DNA from: Lunularia cruciata | Lineage: Eukaryota > Streptophyta > Marchantiopsida > Lunulariales > Lunulariaceae | Length of the DNA stretch: 64,000 nucleotides | Direction of reading: 5' to 3' | Assembly (NCBI GenBank): GCA_948567375.1 | Contig: OX419758.1 | Coordinates: 33,361,001 to 33,425,000, forward strand | In this document: piece after piece, positions 12,476 to 23,217 of the stretch | Layout of the letters: every line of letters starts with the position of its first letter | Position numbering within the stretch: position 1 is the first letter of the stretch | Made by a program: the position numbers and the translations under genes | Notes under the pieces: generated by a model | What the model was told of the DNA's origin: nothing | Seen by the model: the letters and a program-made list of their open reading frames with translations, nothing else | The model's database searches: none

Positions 12476-14990
12476 AGTGGAATCAGTGCTTGATAGAAGC
12501 AATGGGAATGCAAACAGGAGCACACTTCCAGTCATCATTTCTCACAATTTTGATGCATGGCCCCCAACAGATCCAATGCAATTTTGGGAGCATCATCAAA
12601 GCCATCTTGTTGATGATTGTGGCCATCGACTTCAACATCGACTTCAACATCAACAGGTTTTAGATTTGGCTCTCAACTTAATCAATTAAGAGCTTGGCAT
12701 GATGAGCAAATCACTTGCTAATTTTAGCCTACCACAATCAGATTTAGCAACAACTGAACTAAAAATTATGTATAAACTCATCCATGACCAATTGGATTTT
12801 AATGTACCACAACTAAGCCAAGACCTTCTACAAGCTGTTCCAACTCTTAACAATGACCAGTCCAATGCATATAATACCATCATCAATGCTTATGAAGCAT
12901 GAAAAAATGGTGTTTTCTTCATTAACAAACCAAGAGGCATTGGAAAGATTTATCTTGAAAATATCCTATTTAAGAAAGTTTATGCAAACACTGATGTGGC
13001 ATTAGCAATTGCATCTTTGTGCATTGTGGCACATTTATTTATTAAAAGCTAGATAGTGCACTCACATTTTGAGATTCCATTATAGCTAACATGTATGGCA
13101 ATGTGCTCCATCATGCACTATATGGACTTGGTCAAAACTACTACATCAAACCACATTGATATTATGGGATGAGTCACTTATGATGAATAGGTATGCATTT
13201 AAGGCTATAGATTGTACCCTAGATTAATGGTTGCAATGTGATGTTTGGCAGGATTATTGTTGTCATGTAAGGAGATCTTTGTCAAGTCTTCCAATGATAG
13301 CCAAAGGAACTTGATAGCATATTGGTATGGCATCAATCAAAGAATCATATCTTTGGCAACATGTGCAAACCTTCAATCTCCATATCAACATGCATACCAT
13401 AGTGGCTAATGGACCATCACTAGAGCTTAATGGTCTCACCTTTCTCCAATGGCTTTTGAGGCTTAATAAAAAATGGTTACCGATTGTTGATGATGAGATG
13501 TCCAATGCCGCCTAACATGGTGATCCATAATCAAAGGAATATGTCGCCACTAATTGATGTAATGTACTAGGGGATTCATATTTGACAGGATTCATATTCG
13601 GCAAAATGATAGGCCATATTTCAATTGAACATGCCATTTTGGCTCCTCATAACAATAGAGTTAACCAGATCAAGCAAAAGATCTGTGACTTCACCCAAAG
13701 AGAAAGCTATGATTTTTTTAGTGCCTATGCATGAAGAATCCTACAAGTGCAAATATAATATAATATAATTTTGACCTTTGAAAAATAGGTCAAAAGAATT
13801 GAGCCCAATGGGTAGCCTCCCCATAAGTTGACCTTGTGATTGTGTAATACTCCGAGGACAAGAGAAGAGAGAAAACACAGATTGCACACTCCAACATTTG
13901 ATGCCCCAAGGGAGCACCTTCTCTTTATTATATAGACAAAGAGGATCTCCTCCAAGGAAGCTCCACCATAGGATTAGGGACACAGATAGGTGACATGTCA
14001 GCAAGATCCACCCTTGGATTACTTACTTGGATGGGTGACATGTCTGGTCTAGGTCCTATCTGGTTGGTCAAACAAGCTTTGACCGGAGGAAATTTTTTAG
14101 GGAATCTTCCTATAGGAATCTCAGAATTACGTGAGTAAGGTACCATTGGAAAGCTCTTGACAAGAAAAAGAAAAGGGGAGGGAAGGCCAGCCTTTCCTCC
14201 ATTTGGGAGGGGGGATCTGCACATTTGCATATTTTCGAGGCCTAATTCATTCGTTTAGGCCTCCAAAATTACCTTCAAGATTTCAGGCATATTTCGGTTC
14301 CTACTCTATTAGTAGAAGTCCCCTTTTGGTGATACCTCTTTCTGATCTGTTTAGTCCATCATGTGTAACATCCTTCCAGATGTTACTTAACCAATTCTCA
14401 CCTTTAAATCATATGTCTAGCTATTGGTTCTAAGGTTCTCAAGTCTATTTTGGTTTCTGCCCTATTAGTAGAAGTACTCTTTTGGTGATACTTCTATCTG
14501 ATCTATTTTGACCATCATGTATAACAGCATTCTAGAAGTTACCAAACCAAATTTCACATCTAGATCATATGGCTAACCCTTGGTATTACAGAGTGGAGCA
14601 CCAATAATGCTTTTGCAAAATCTCTATTGTATCCATGGGTTATGCAATGGGACATGATTGATTATCCGGTGTTTCACTCCAAAAGTAATTGAAGTTGAAA
14701 TCATGATATGACTTAGGCTTGCCATATGAAATAAGGTGCAAACCATTCCCTTTGTGAATGCCTATGCAATGACTAATAAGGCACATGGCCAAACATTGCA
14801 TAGTATTGCAATTTGCCTCACAAATGAAGTTTTTTTTGCATGGGTAGCTATATATTGCTTTCTCAAGGGCAACAATAGTACAAAACATACTAGTACTGCT
14901 GCCAAAAAAATCAACATGGCAAAGCTGGTTATATGCAAAAATGTGGTTTACAAAGAAGCTTTAGCCTCTAAAACAAGTTGTCTTAACCAA
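12476..14990 (+). pseudogene. Helitron PIF1-like SF1 helicase remnant
   Basis: Collinear helicase blocks on the plus strand: a PMQFWEHH block at about 12570; LNNDQSNAYNTIINAYEA at about 12845-12900; a Walker A remnant NKPRGIGK in 12909-12953 (normally GPGGTGKT); a Walker B remnant LILWDESLMMN at 13156-13191; GDLCQ near 13270, the GDFRQ motif; SYLWQHVQTFNL near 13345; and HINMHTIVANGPS near 13385. After the solo LTR come GAPIMLLQNL (14595) and TNKAHGQTLHS (14769), the late helicase motifs. The Walker A changes and many stops show it is dead. Confidence 0.7.
13843..14590 (-). mobile_element. Solo LTR of the chromovirus A/B family, inserted in the Helitron helicase
   Basis: Starts TGTAATACTCC and ends GGTATTACA on the plus strand, the same orientation as the LTRs of element B, and matches them along its length (748 bp). 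It is flanked by gattg (13838-13842) and gagtg (14591-14595), a target-site duplication with one mismatch. The helicase reading resumes after it. A solo LTR forms by recombination between the two LTRs of a full element. Confidence 0.85.
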
Positions 14991-14991
14991 T

Positions 14992-15743
14992 TGTAATACC
15001 AATAGCTAGATAGATGATCTAGAGATGAATTTTGGTTTGGTCACATCTGGAAGGATGTTATACATGATGGACTTAGTAGATAAGCTAGAGGTATCACCAA
15101 AAGATTACTTCTACAAATAGGCCAAAAACCGAAACATGCTTGGGAAACTTTAGAATCAATAGCTAGGCATATGATCTCGAGACAAAACTTGGGGTGGTAA
15201 CATCTAGAAGGATGTTACACATGATAGAGAATGCAGATCAGATAGAGGTAACACCAAAAGAGCACTTCTACTAATAGTGTAGAAGCCAAAATAGGCCTAA
15301 AAACTTCAAAGGCAATTTTGGAGGCCTAAACGGATGAATTAGACCTCAAGAATGTGCAAACTCCCCCCCCCCCCTACTAATAGAGGAAAGGCTGGCCTCC
15401 CCTCCCTTGGTTTGTCTCATTGAGAGCTTTCCAACAGTACCTCACACACATGATTTTGAGATTCCTATTGGAAGAGTCCCGAAAGATTCCCTCTAGTCAA
15501 AGCCTATTTGACCAACTAGATGGTACCAAGACCAACATGTCACCCATCCAAGCAAGGAATCTAAGGGTGGAGCTTGCTGATAGGTCACTTGTCCATATAC
15601 CTAATCCTAGGGTGGAGCTTCCTTGGAGGAGATCTTCCTTGGCTATATAATAAAGAGAAGGTGCTCCTTTAGGGCATCAAAGGATTGAGTGTGAAATCTG
15701 TGTTTTCTCTCTTGAAGAGTTCTCTTGTCCTTGGAGTATTACA
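14992..15743 (+). repeat. 5' LTR of chromovirus A
   Basis: 752 bp from TGTAATACCAATAGC to GGAGTATTACA, closely similar to 34544-35299 and, in reverse complement, to the LTRs of element B. It includes a run of 12 C at 15363-15374 whose length varies between copies. Confidence 0.9.
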
Positions 15744-15744
15744 A

Positions 15745-15758
15745 TGGTATCATAGTGA
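15745..15758 (+). promoter_or_regulatory. Primer-binding site of chromovirus A (initiator Met tRNA type)
   Basis: Immediately after the 5' LTR lies TGGTATCATAGTGAG, close to TGGTATCAGAGC. That is the complement of the 3' end of the initiator methionine tRNA and is usual for plant Ty3/gypsy and copia elements. Confidence 0.75.
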
Positions 15759-16335
15759 GTGTTTTAATCCAAGAGAGTGCATCACCCCTCTTAGAAGAGC
15801 ACAATCTATTGAAACCAATGAATTTGAGGTGGAGAACATAGTGCAATTGCTAGACTTGGGAAGGGCTTTAGAGAGCAGATGGGACTGATGCACCAAGAGG
15901 ACAATTTCTTGCACCTAGCTTTCTAGTTTTGAATCCATTCCACATCAAGATTATGTACATCTAGCATGAGAAAATGAGAGTATTTCTAGTTTATCACTTT
16001 GGAGTGGAATTCATGGATAGAGTGATGAATTCACCAAATCCGGTGATTCTACCTATGGTGGTATATGATAGAGAGTGAGATTTGACAATCTACATTCTAT
16101 TATGATGTTATGGATTTGAATGTACTGAATCCTCACCCTTTCAACATGCAAGTAGAAATCTATTATGTAATTAGACCAAAAGTGATGTTTAGGGATTTTG
16201 TGGTCCACAATTTTGATGAGGAGTATTATCAACAAGTGATGGCCTCTAATGTCTTGATGGTAGTTCCCATAGTTTGTGCACACTCTTGAGTGATCATTCT
16301 AACCCTTTATTGAAGAAGGACATAGCAAGTGAACA

Positions 16336-17460
16336 TTGATCGTGTGTAGGAGTGATGGATCTACAATTGTAGGAGTTGATACAAGGAATGCAAGGGAACG
16401 AGTTTTGAGAAACCAAGATGACCATGGAGGAATTGCAAAATCAAGTACGTGTTGTCAAGAAGGATCAAGTAATGCAAGAAGGGAGCCATCTCAACAACCA
16501 ACACCATCAATTGAAGTACTTGGAGAGTTATGCATGCCGATGACACCAACTCCAATCAACAACCAAGCCACATTGTTACTACAAATGAAGAAGACATGCA
16601 ACATCAAACCTTACAAGGGACAGTGCTCCATGGGAGTAGTGGAAAATTGGATTTCAAGAATGAATCAATACCTTTGGTTGTTCATAACGTAGATCATTGA
16701 TCATTCTACAAGTTTGTTTGCGTGTGGGTACTCGACTGATAAGCTCCTCACATGGTATGACGCTTGGGAATGATCATTGATGGTAGAAGGAAGAGAGGTC
16801 ACTTGGATAGCCATGCAAGAAGGGCTGCTCAAGAATTTCCAATTTGTGGATTCCGTGCAAATGGGCCAAACCAAACTTTGGGAGTTGAAGCAAAAGAATA
16901 GCATACAAGAGTACATGTAGGCACTTTTGGATCTACATGTTGGATGTTGCGATAACCAATATGAGTCCAGTCAAAGCTCTCAACAATTTCAAGAGAAGAT
17001 TAAAAGAGCGGATTTGCCAAGAGGTAATGGTGCAAAATCCTTGTATTGTTTTTTGAGGCCATGGCCTATGCCTAAAGAATAGTAGGGGCGCTTGGAGGAG
17101 GTGAAGCGATAACATTGATGCAAAACTATCAAACCAAGACATACCATTTTGGTGGACCAATACCTATGGAAATGGCAACATTTGATTCCAAGACAGAGGA
17201 GCAAGACCTCTCTAAGGAGAACAAGGATGGGTCAAAGAAAGGAGAGAAGGAGTACCACGGGGAGAAGGGGCTCGAGCAAAACAACAATGATGTTACAATT
17301 GTGGTAGAATTGGGCACAAAGCCATCAATTATCATGCTCATCATCTTAGAGGCCCTCAGCCTCTATACAAGTGACCTCTAAACCACATGGAGAGACAAAT
17401 TGAAGAGGAAGATATGGAAATCACATTGAAAAACAAAGATCACCAATAAATGTACCTTAC
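16336..17460 (+). pseudogene. gag remnant of chromovirus A
   Basis: The capsid part reads YKGQCSMGVVENWISRMNQY (about 16610), LLTWYDAWE (16742), EVTWIAMQEGLLKNFQFVDS (16798) and LWELKQKNSIQEYM (16875). All of these align with the gag of element B. A zinc knuckle begins at 17291 as CYNCGRIGHKAINY; the final Cys of CX2CX4HX4C has become Tyr. Stops break the frame. Gag forms the particle and the knuckle binds RNA. Confidence 0.75.
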
Positions 17461-17507
17461 AACCTTACTAGCTTGGTGAAGAAGAGTAAAAGGGGGGCAA
17501 GCAAGAG

Positions 17508-17926
17508 TGTAAAAGTCTAAGACCAAGGAGAGAAATAGGAGAATGGGTTTAGGACACTTGAATGTGGGTAGACTCCACATGCCTAGCATGAGTTTTGGCA
17601 CTTGTATTTATAAGGATTCTACAAGGCTCTTTAGAAGCTTCTCAAGAAGCTTCCTTGAACCGCTTTCTTGGAGTGCAAACCAAGTCAATTGGGAAATTTC
17701 TCAAGAAGCTTCCTTCTAGAAGCTATTTACTTGGCGTGCAAGCTAAACTAGTTGGAAGCTTCTAAAAGCTTCCTTCTAGAAACTACCTACTTGGGGTGCA
17801 AGCTAAGCTAGCTAGAAAGCTTCACAAGAAGCTTCCTAGATACTTCTAGAATATTCTAGGCTAATTTGCCTTATTTGCTACTTCATTAGCCCTACTAACT
17901 TTATTGCTAAACTCCATATTGTTACA
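17508..17926 (-). mobile_element. Solo LTR of the chromovirus F family, inserted in element A
   Basis: 419 bp from TGTAAAAGTC to ATTGTTACA on the plus strand, closely similar to the LTR at 42985-43455, which belongs to minus-strand element F; the strand is assigned accordingly. Flanks aagag (17503-17507) and aagaa (17927-17931) are a target-site duplication with one mismatch. Direct aagcttc-rich repeats lie inside it. It sits near the gag/protease boundary of A. Confidence 0.8.
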
Positions 17927-18018
17927 AAGAAGAGGAGTGTGCAAAGAAGGAGGAAGATAAATGCACAATTAATTGTTGTAAATAGAGTGCTAGAAGGCAA
18001 TCCGGTGAGAGTGTAAAT

Positions 18019-19096
18019 AGACCATGGGGCCCTGTATTGTTTGTGAAGAAGAAGACCGTAACAATGCGCATGTGCATTAACTACCGGGGATTGAATCAAC
18101 AAATGGTGAAAAAAAATATCGATTACCTTGCATGGATGATTTGTTTGATCAACTCAATGGTGCAAGGCACTTCACCAAACTTGATTTGTGGAGTGGTTAC
18201 AACCAAATCAGGATTACGGAAGAAGATTTACACAAAACGGCCTTTCAAACAAGGTATGGTCACTTTGAGTACTTGGTGATGCCATTTGGCCTTACCAACA
18301 CTCCAACCACTTTCATGAGTTTGTTGAATGATATATTTTGTCCCTATTTGGATAAATCTAGTGTCGTTTTTCTTGATGACATCTTAGTCTACACTAGGAT
18401 GCTAACAAAGCACAAGCAACATTTGCAAGAAGTCCTCCAAATTCCACAACAAAATCAATTGTATGCCAAAATCTCAAAGTGCCAGTTTGGCAAATCTGAA
18501 GGAAACTACTTAGGGCATAGAGTAAGTACAAAGGATATCCTAGTGTTAATGAGTAAAATAGAGATCATTAAAAAATGGAGTGCTCCAAAAGATCAGACTC
18601 AACTCAAGAGTCTCTTGGGATTAACATGGTTTTATTGTCAATTTTTCAAGCACTTCTCCAAGATTGCACAACCACTAACAACATAATTGGGCAAGGGAAA
18701 GAGGTGGATATGGGGAATTGCACAAGAATTTGCCTTTTAGGAGTTGAAAAATTCACTACTACATGCACCAATCTTGAAATGGTATGACCCAAAATGTCCA
18801 ATCAAGATGGCTATAGATGCATTAGCTATAGCAATTGGAGCAATCCTACAACAAGAATGGAAGGATAGTTGGCACCTAATTGCATATTTCTCTCATAAGT
18901 TGCTATTGGAAAAATGCAACTATCACACCACCAAACAAGAAGAGCTTACAATTGTCCTTGCAACCAAGCATTGGAAGCTCTATTTGAGTAAGAAGGCATT
19001 TGTAGTAGAGACGGACCACAAACCTCTAGTCTACCTTGAGACACAAAAGGATCTTTCTTGTCAACAGATTTGGTGGGCAAAATGGATACAATGAAT
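18019..19096 (+). pseudogene. Reverse transcriptase and RNase H remnant of chromovirus A
   Basis: RT blocks: TMRMCINYRGLNQQ (18058), FTKLDLWSGYNQIRI (18172), [19 protein letters not shown] (18257) and the active-site box [10 protein letters not shown] (about 18362), then LGHRVS and LLGLTWFY. RNase H follows from 18744: LKWYDPKCPIKMAIDA, AIGAILQQEW, IAYFSHKL, ETDHKPLVYLETQKD. A frameshift near 18687 and stops break it. The protease and the first part of RT are missing: near 18015 the sequence jumps from protease-type EGNPVRV to the RT GPC block. Confidence 0.85.
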
Positions 19097-19307
19097 CAAC
19101 ATGGCAATAAGATATGTGGAATGCAAGAAGCAACTTGCAGATGAATTCACCCAAATGTTGATGGCAAACAATTTGGTGGTAGAAATCAAGATGAACCCTA
19201 AATTCTGGCCCAAGATTTTTGATGCTATAAAAACTGATCAACAGATTGTAGGTCTTCAATCATCAAAAGGCATCACCAACACCTAGGAACTCACCTTCCA
19301 TGATGGT

Positions 19308-20390
19308 ATGTTTTGGATCCCTTATGATTCGGATCTAAGAACCACCATCCTAGCAAAATGTCATGATTATGCCATTACAGGTCACGTTGGAATGGACAAG
19401 ACCTTGGATGCAGTCAAACGCCATTACTATTGGCCCAAGATGAATAATGATGTGATGGAATATGTTTGGAGTTGTCTACTTTGTGTCAAAAAATAAGGGT
19501 TCTAATCAAGCTCCCATAGGACTCCTCCAACATCTCCCCTCTCCTACATAATGTCGGGAATAAGTAAGCATGGATCTGGTTTGTGAATTTCCCAAGACCA
19601 CCTCTGGGTTTGATTCCATGGTAGTCTTTGTCAACCAACTCAACAAAATGATTCATGTGTGTCCTACTACCAAGGATATGGTTGTCTTGCAACTAGCTCA
19701 ATTGTACTAAGATGCAATCTTTTCCCATCATGGCTTGTCTCAAGTGCTCATCACAGATAGAGGCACTCAATTCAATACTTTGTTTTGGAGAACACTCGTT
19801 GGATTCTTCAAAACCAAATTGGCTATTTCCATAGCTTACCATCCACATACCAATGGACAAACAGAGAGGGAAAATTGCACTATTGGGGACATCCTTTGGG
19901 GCTTTACTTTGGATGAGCAAGAGAGTTGGGACACCTTACTCCCATTGGTGGAATTTGCATACAAAAACTTAGTGAATGCCTCCACACAAGTCATACCATT
20001 GCTCCTCATGTATAGAGAGCATCCTTTCACACCTTCAAGCTTAATGAAAGTCCGTCCAATGTCTACCAAGGTGGACATTGTCAACACTTTTGTTTCTAGA
20101 ATCCAATAGGAGGTAGAGCACGCCAAACACAAGTTACACATTGCCCAAAATCAACAAAAGCAGTATGCAGATGCACACCACCAACACATGGAGTTCAATG
20201 TAGGAGATCAAGTTTGGCTTTCAACCACCAACCTCAAGTTAGTTGGCCCTTATAAGCTCAGACCTTGTTTTATTGGACCTTTCTCCTTCCTTTGTTGCAT
20301 TGGAGCTGTGGCCTATCACCTCAAGCTACCACCACATATGAAGATCCACCTGGTGTTTATGTTTCCTTATTATGCTGATATGCTCTTGTG
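19308..20390 (+). pseudogene. Integrase remnant of chromovirus A
   Basis: The HHCC zinc finger is readable at 19360-19490: CHDYAITGHVGMDKTLDAVK, HYYWPK, then CLLC. The core follows with MDLVCEFPKT (19570), VLITDRGTQFN (19738; second catalytic Asp), YHPHTNGQTERE (19837; catalytic Glu) and FAYKNLVNASTQV (19956). The C-terminal GDQVWLST block is at 20200. Stops near 19496 and 19707 and shifts inactivate it. Confidence 0.85.
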
Positions 20391-20436
20391 CCGCGTCACT
20401 TCTCTTCCATCCAAGAGAGTCGACCTTGTTCATCTT

Positions 20437-20624
20437 TGGTTGATGACATAGAGGAGTATGAAGTTGAATGCATTCTCCAGAAGCGCATCCGGGGTACTTT
20501 CCATCCACATGTGGAATACTTGGTACATTGGAAAGGGTACCCCTTGTATGAGGCAACATGGGAGCCAACAGCCAACTTGACCCACGCACCAGTGTTAGTG
20601 AAATCTTTTGAGCAACAACTTTGA
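20437..20624 (+). pseudogene. Chromodomain at the C-terminus of chromovirus A integrase
   Basis: Open to its stop codon. It reads EEYEVECILQKRIRG, then EYLVHWKGYPLYEATWEP and ANLTHAPVLVKSFEQQL. This is a complete chromodomain with the aromatic cage positions (Y, W, and Y in YEATWEP). Chromodomains of chromoviruses bind methylated histone tails and steer integration to heterochromatin. The domain itself is intact although the upstream polyprotein is broken. Confidence 0.85.
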
Positions 20625-20642
20625 AACTAGGATGTTACATCT

Positions 20643-21186
20643 TGTAACACCTATTTGTGCATGTGTGTGGTATTGTGATATTTAGCTTGGTATTACAAAT
20701 ACTTGAGAGATATTATTTATATAAAGATAAAGGATGGTTCTATATTAACCATGATTAGTTAAAGTTAGTCATAGCTAAAATAGTGGGGACCTTACTTTAG
20801 AGGAAATGGAAAAGATGAGCACCACTATTTTGGATTCTAGTGTGTTGATATTAATCTTAGGTGTTTTGACTTTGAGGAAAGAGTTGAGAACGCTTGAGCC
20901 TGCAAGCCTTTTTGTTTTGGATTCTTCTATAGTCCAAGGATAGCCAATGTGAAGGAATCCTTGACTTTGTGGTTTGGTCAAGATAAGATCACATGCTCAG
21001 TGGAATATGCCCATGTGAATGGATATTCCTTTATACTTTTGAACTTTACTTGACTCTTTAGCCTAGTAACTTGAGTTACTATGGTAAATAATAATTTTAG
21101 TGCATAATTATTTCAGAGTATATAAACAAGGGGTGATGAGGTACTCATCATCCTTTCATTTGCAATTATCTTTTTCTCATTGAGTG
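20643..21186 (+). repeat. Truncated 5' LTR of element C
   Basis: Similar to 33835-34380 from TGTAACACC up to TTCTCATTGAGT, then it jumps directly into gag-like sequence. The last ~145 bp of the LTR, the primer-binding site and the leader are therefore deleted. Confidence 0.8.
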
Positions 21187-21233
21187 AGAAGGAAGGAAGA
21201 GTGCTCAAACTCCAAGAGTCTTAATTTGGAGCT

Positions 21234-22378
21234 TTGGCACAAGAGAAGAAGAGAGCTTGTTTTGCAGAGGATATGCACTTTTCTCAAGGATTTACTTCTA
21301 GCAAGGATACTCTTATGTCTACTAGGAGCACTTGCACCTCAACACCATCAACAACAAAGACTCCAAGAAAGAAGTTGGGGATGGAGGACTTCTTGATATC
21401 AAAGCAACAATGGAACTACAATGGAACTACAATGTTGGTAGTCACAAGGCTAACATCACAGTGGGCCAACTGATTGCTTTGAACCCTACCTTGAGAAAGG
21501 AGCTTAGAGGTGGTTTGAGTGCTACAAGGAGCAAGAGGAAGAAGAAGACAAAAACTCCAATATCAATGGGGGTGGTGGATGCCAAACCAGCACCATGAGA
21601 GGCTTGTGAATATGCCTCCAAGATTGATGTGAGAGTGAATGGTCATAACATCAAGGATGCATTGGTTGATGGAGGATCAATAGTGAATACTATGTCAAAG
21701 AGGTTGATGAAAAAGTTGGGTATGATACCCTCTAGACCTTCAACATTTGTGGTGAGCATGGAAAACAAGCAACAAGTTCAACCAATAGGGGCAATGGATA
21801 AGGTGGTAGTTTCAATTAGGGGAGTTCAAAATCTCATGACTTTCCAAGTCTTGAAATATTCAAGCTATGATTTGCTTCTTGGGAGGCCATGGTTGAGAGC
21901 AACACGCACAATTGATCAATGGCACAAAGGGTACTTGAGGATTGGGCCATCAAACCATAGAGTTACAATTCCTATGACTAACACCACCAACACTTCACAT
22001 TCAGATACACCATCTTCTGATTATTGGGAATTAGATTCTGAAGAAGGAGCTTTAGGTGTGGATACAAGCATAGAAGAGGAGACTTCCACAAAGGAGGATG
22101 AATCTCAATCTGATTCAGAGGTGTATCCCTTATGTGCTATGGATTTTGCACCTAAGCTAGAGGTTTTGAAGGACCTAGATAAATCACCATTGACACTTGG
22201 GGAGATAGAGAGGAGGTTATCTACCCTCAAGTATGGTCCAAATGTTACCAAGGAGGAGAAGGTGAGATTTGAGGAGATTTTCCACAAGTTCATCCTCGTG
22301 TTTGCTTTTAGTTACAAGGATCTGAAGGAAGTCACAATGGAGGAGCACAAGATAGAGGTGGATCACATACAAGACTAG
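21234..22378 (+). pseudogene. gag C-terminus and aspartic protease of element C
   Basis: 21234-21598 matches the equivalent part of element D: KKLGMEDFLISKQQW, a small frame change, then SHKAN and GQLIALNP. From 21629 a 250-codon open frame reads RVNGHNIKDALVDGGSIVN. VDGGS stands where retroviral-type proteases have D-S/T-G. It continues with LLLGRPWLRA, the protease flap and C-terminal region, then an acidic linker. It ends at 22378 just before RT. Its counterpart in D is at 39861-40328. Confidence 0.75.
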
Positions 22379-22488
22379 TCCGCCAAAAGCAAAGTCACAT
22401 TAGCCCACCAATAGCTTTGGTTGTGAAGGAGGAGATTGATAAGCTCAAGTAGACTAGATTTATCTTTGAGGTGGAGAATTCAGAATGA

Positions 22489-23214
22489 GTGTCTCCAATT
22501 GTGATTGTGAAGAAAAAGAATGGCAAGCTTTGGGTATGTGTGATTACAAGAAGCTCAATGTTGTTACCAAGAAAGACTATTACACATTACTATTCATTGA
22601 TGAGATCTTGGAGGAGGTTGCAGGTGATAGGAGGTACATTTTTGGAGATGATTATTGGGTTTAGGGGTTTAGGGTTTAGGGTTTAGGGTTTAGATATAAC
22701 TAGATATAACTAGATCAAGATTGCACCAAAGCATCAACAACTCATCACATTCATCACACCTTGGGGAACTTACGCTTTCAAGGTCATGCCTTTTGGGCTT
22801 TGCAATGCTGTAGCCATATTCCAACGGTTCATGAACAAGGTATTTGAACCTTTCATTGGGAAATTAGTGAGAGACTTCATTGATGATTTTTTTGTCTATG
22901 GGAGCAAGGAGGAGCACTTTGAGCACCTAATCAAGGTCTTGCAATGCTTGGATGAGGCAAATGCATCACTCAACCGAGAGAAGTGCATTTTTTAATATGA
23001 AGAAGGTCTATTTTTGGGGCACATCATCTCCAAGGATGGAATACCAATTGATCTTGAGAAGGTGAGGACAATCTCAGACCTTCCATTCTCTTCAAACTTG
23101 ATAAAGTTACGACAATTCTTGGGGATGGTTGGGTTCATCTTCCAATTTTCCAACAAGGCTTATGCATTGACCATCTACATGAAGAAGGGTGTAGATTACA
23201 TGATGATTTTATAA
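22489..23214 (+). pseudogene. Reverse transcriptase remnant of element C
   Basis: Blocks: SPIVIVKKKNGKLWVC (22489), then a break; FKVMPFGLCNAVAIFQRFMN (22777) and FIDDFFVYGSKEEHFEHL (22879), where FIDD replaces the YxDD active site; LGHIISKDGI (23010); and LRQFLGMVGFIFQF (23105). Between the first two blocks the frame is broken by a telomere-like repeat at 22657-22693. Confidence 0.8.
22657..22693 (+). repeat. Interstitial telomeric repeat (GGGTTTA) x5 inside the RT gene of element C
   Basis: Five tandem plant-type telomeric units, one with an extra G, followed by a 10-bp tandem duplication (atataactag twice, 22694-22713). The paralogous position in element D (complement of about 39460-39490) has no such tract, only GGGTATAACC. 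The tract was therefore added in C at a resident GGGTTA-like site. Confidence 0.9.
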
Positions 23215-23217
23215 GAT

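Larger units (their letters stand above)
11354..14991 (+). mobile_element. Decayed Helitron Rep/helicase (split by a solo LTR)
   Basis: The plus strand carries scattered but collinear blocks of a plant Helitron RepHel protein. Rep-type blocks lie at 11354-12350 and helicase blocks at 12500-13842 and 14591-14990. Stops and frameshifts are abundant. A chromovirus solo LTR occupies 13843-14590. The Helitron termini (5' TC, 3' hairpin plus CTRR) were not identified. The right end is cut by the 5' LTR of chromovirus A at 14992. Confidence 0.75.

Noticed and set aside
22657-22693. True chromosome end
   Set aside because: Only five units, flanked on both sides by continuing element C sequence.
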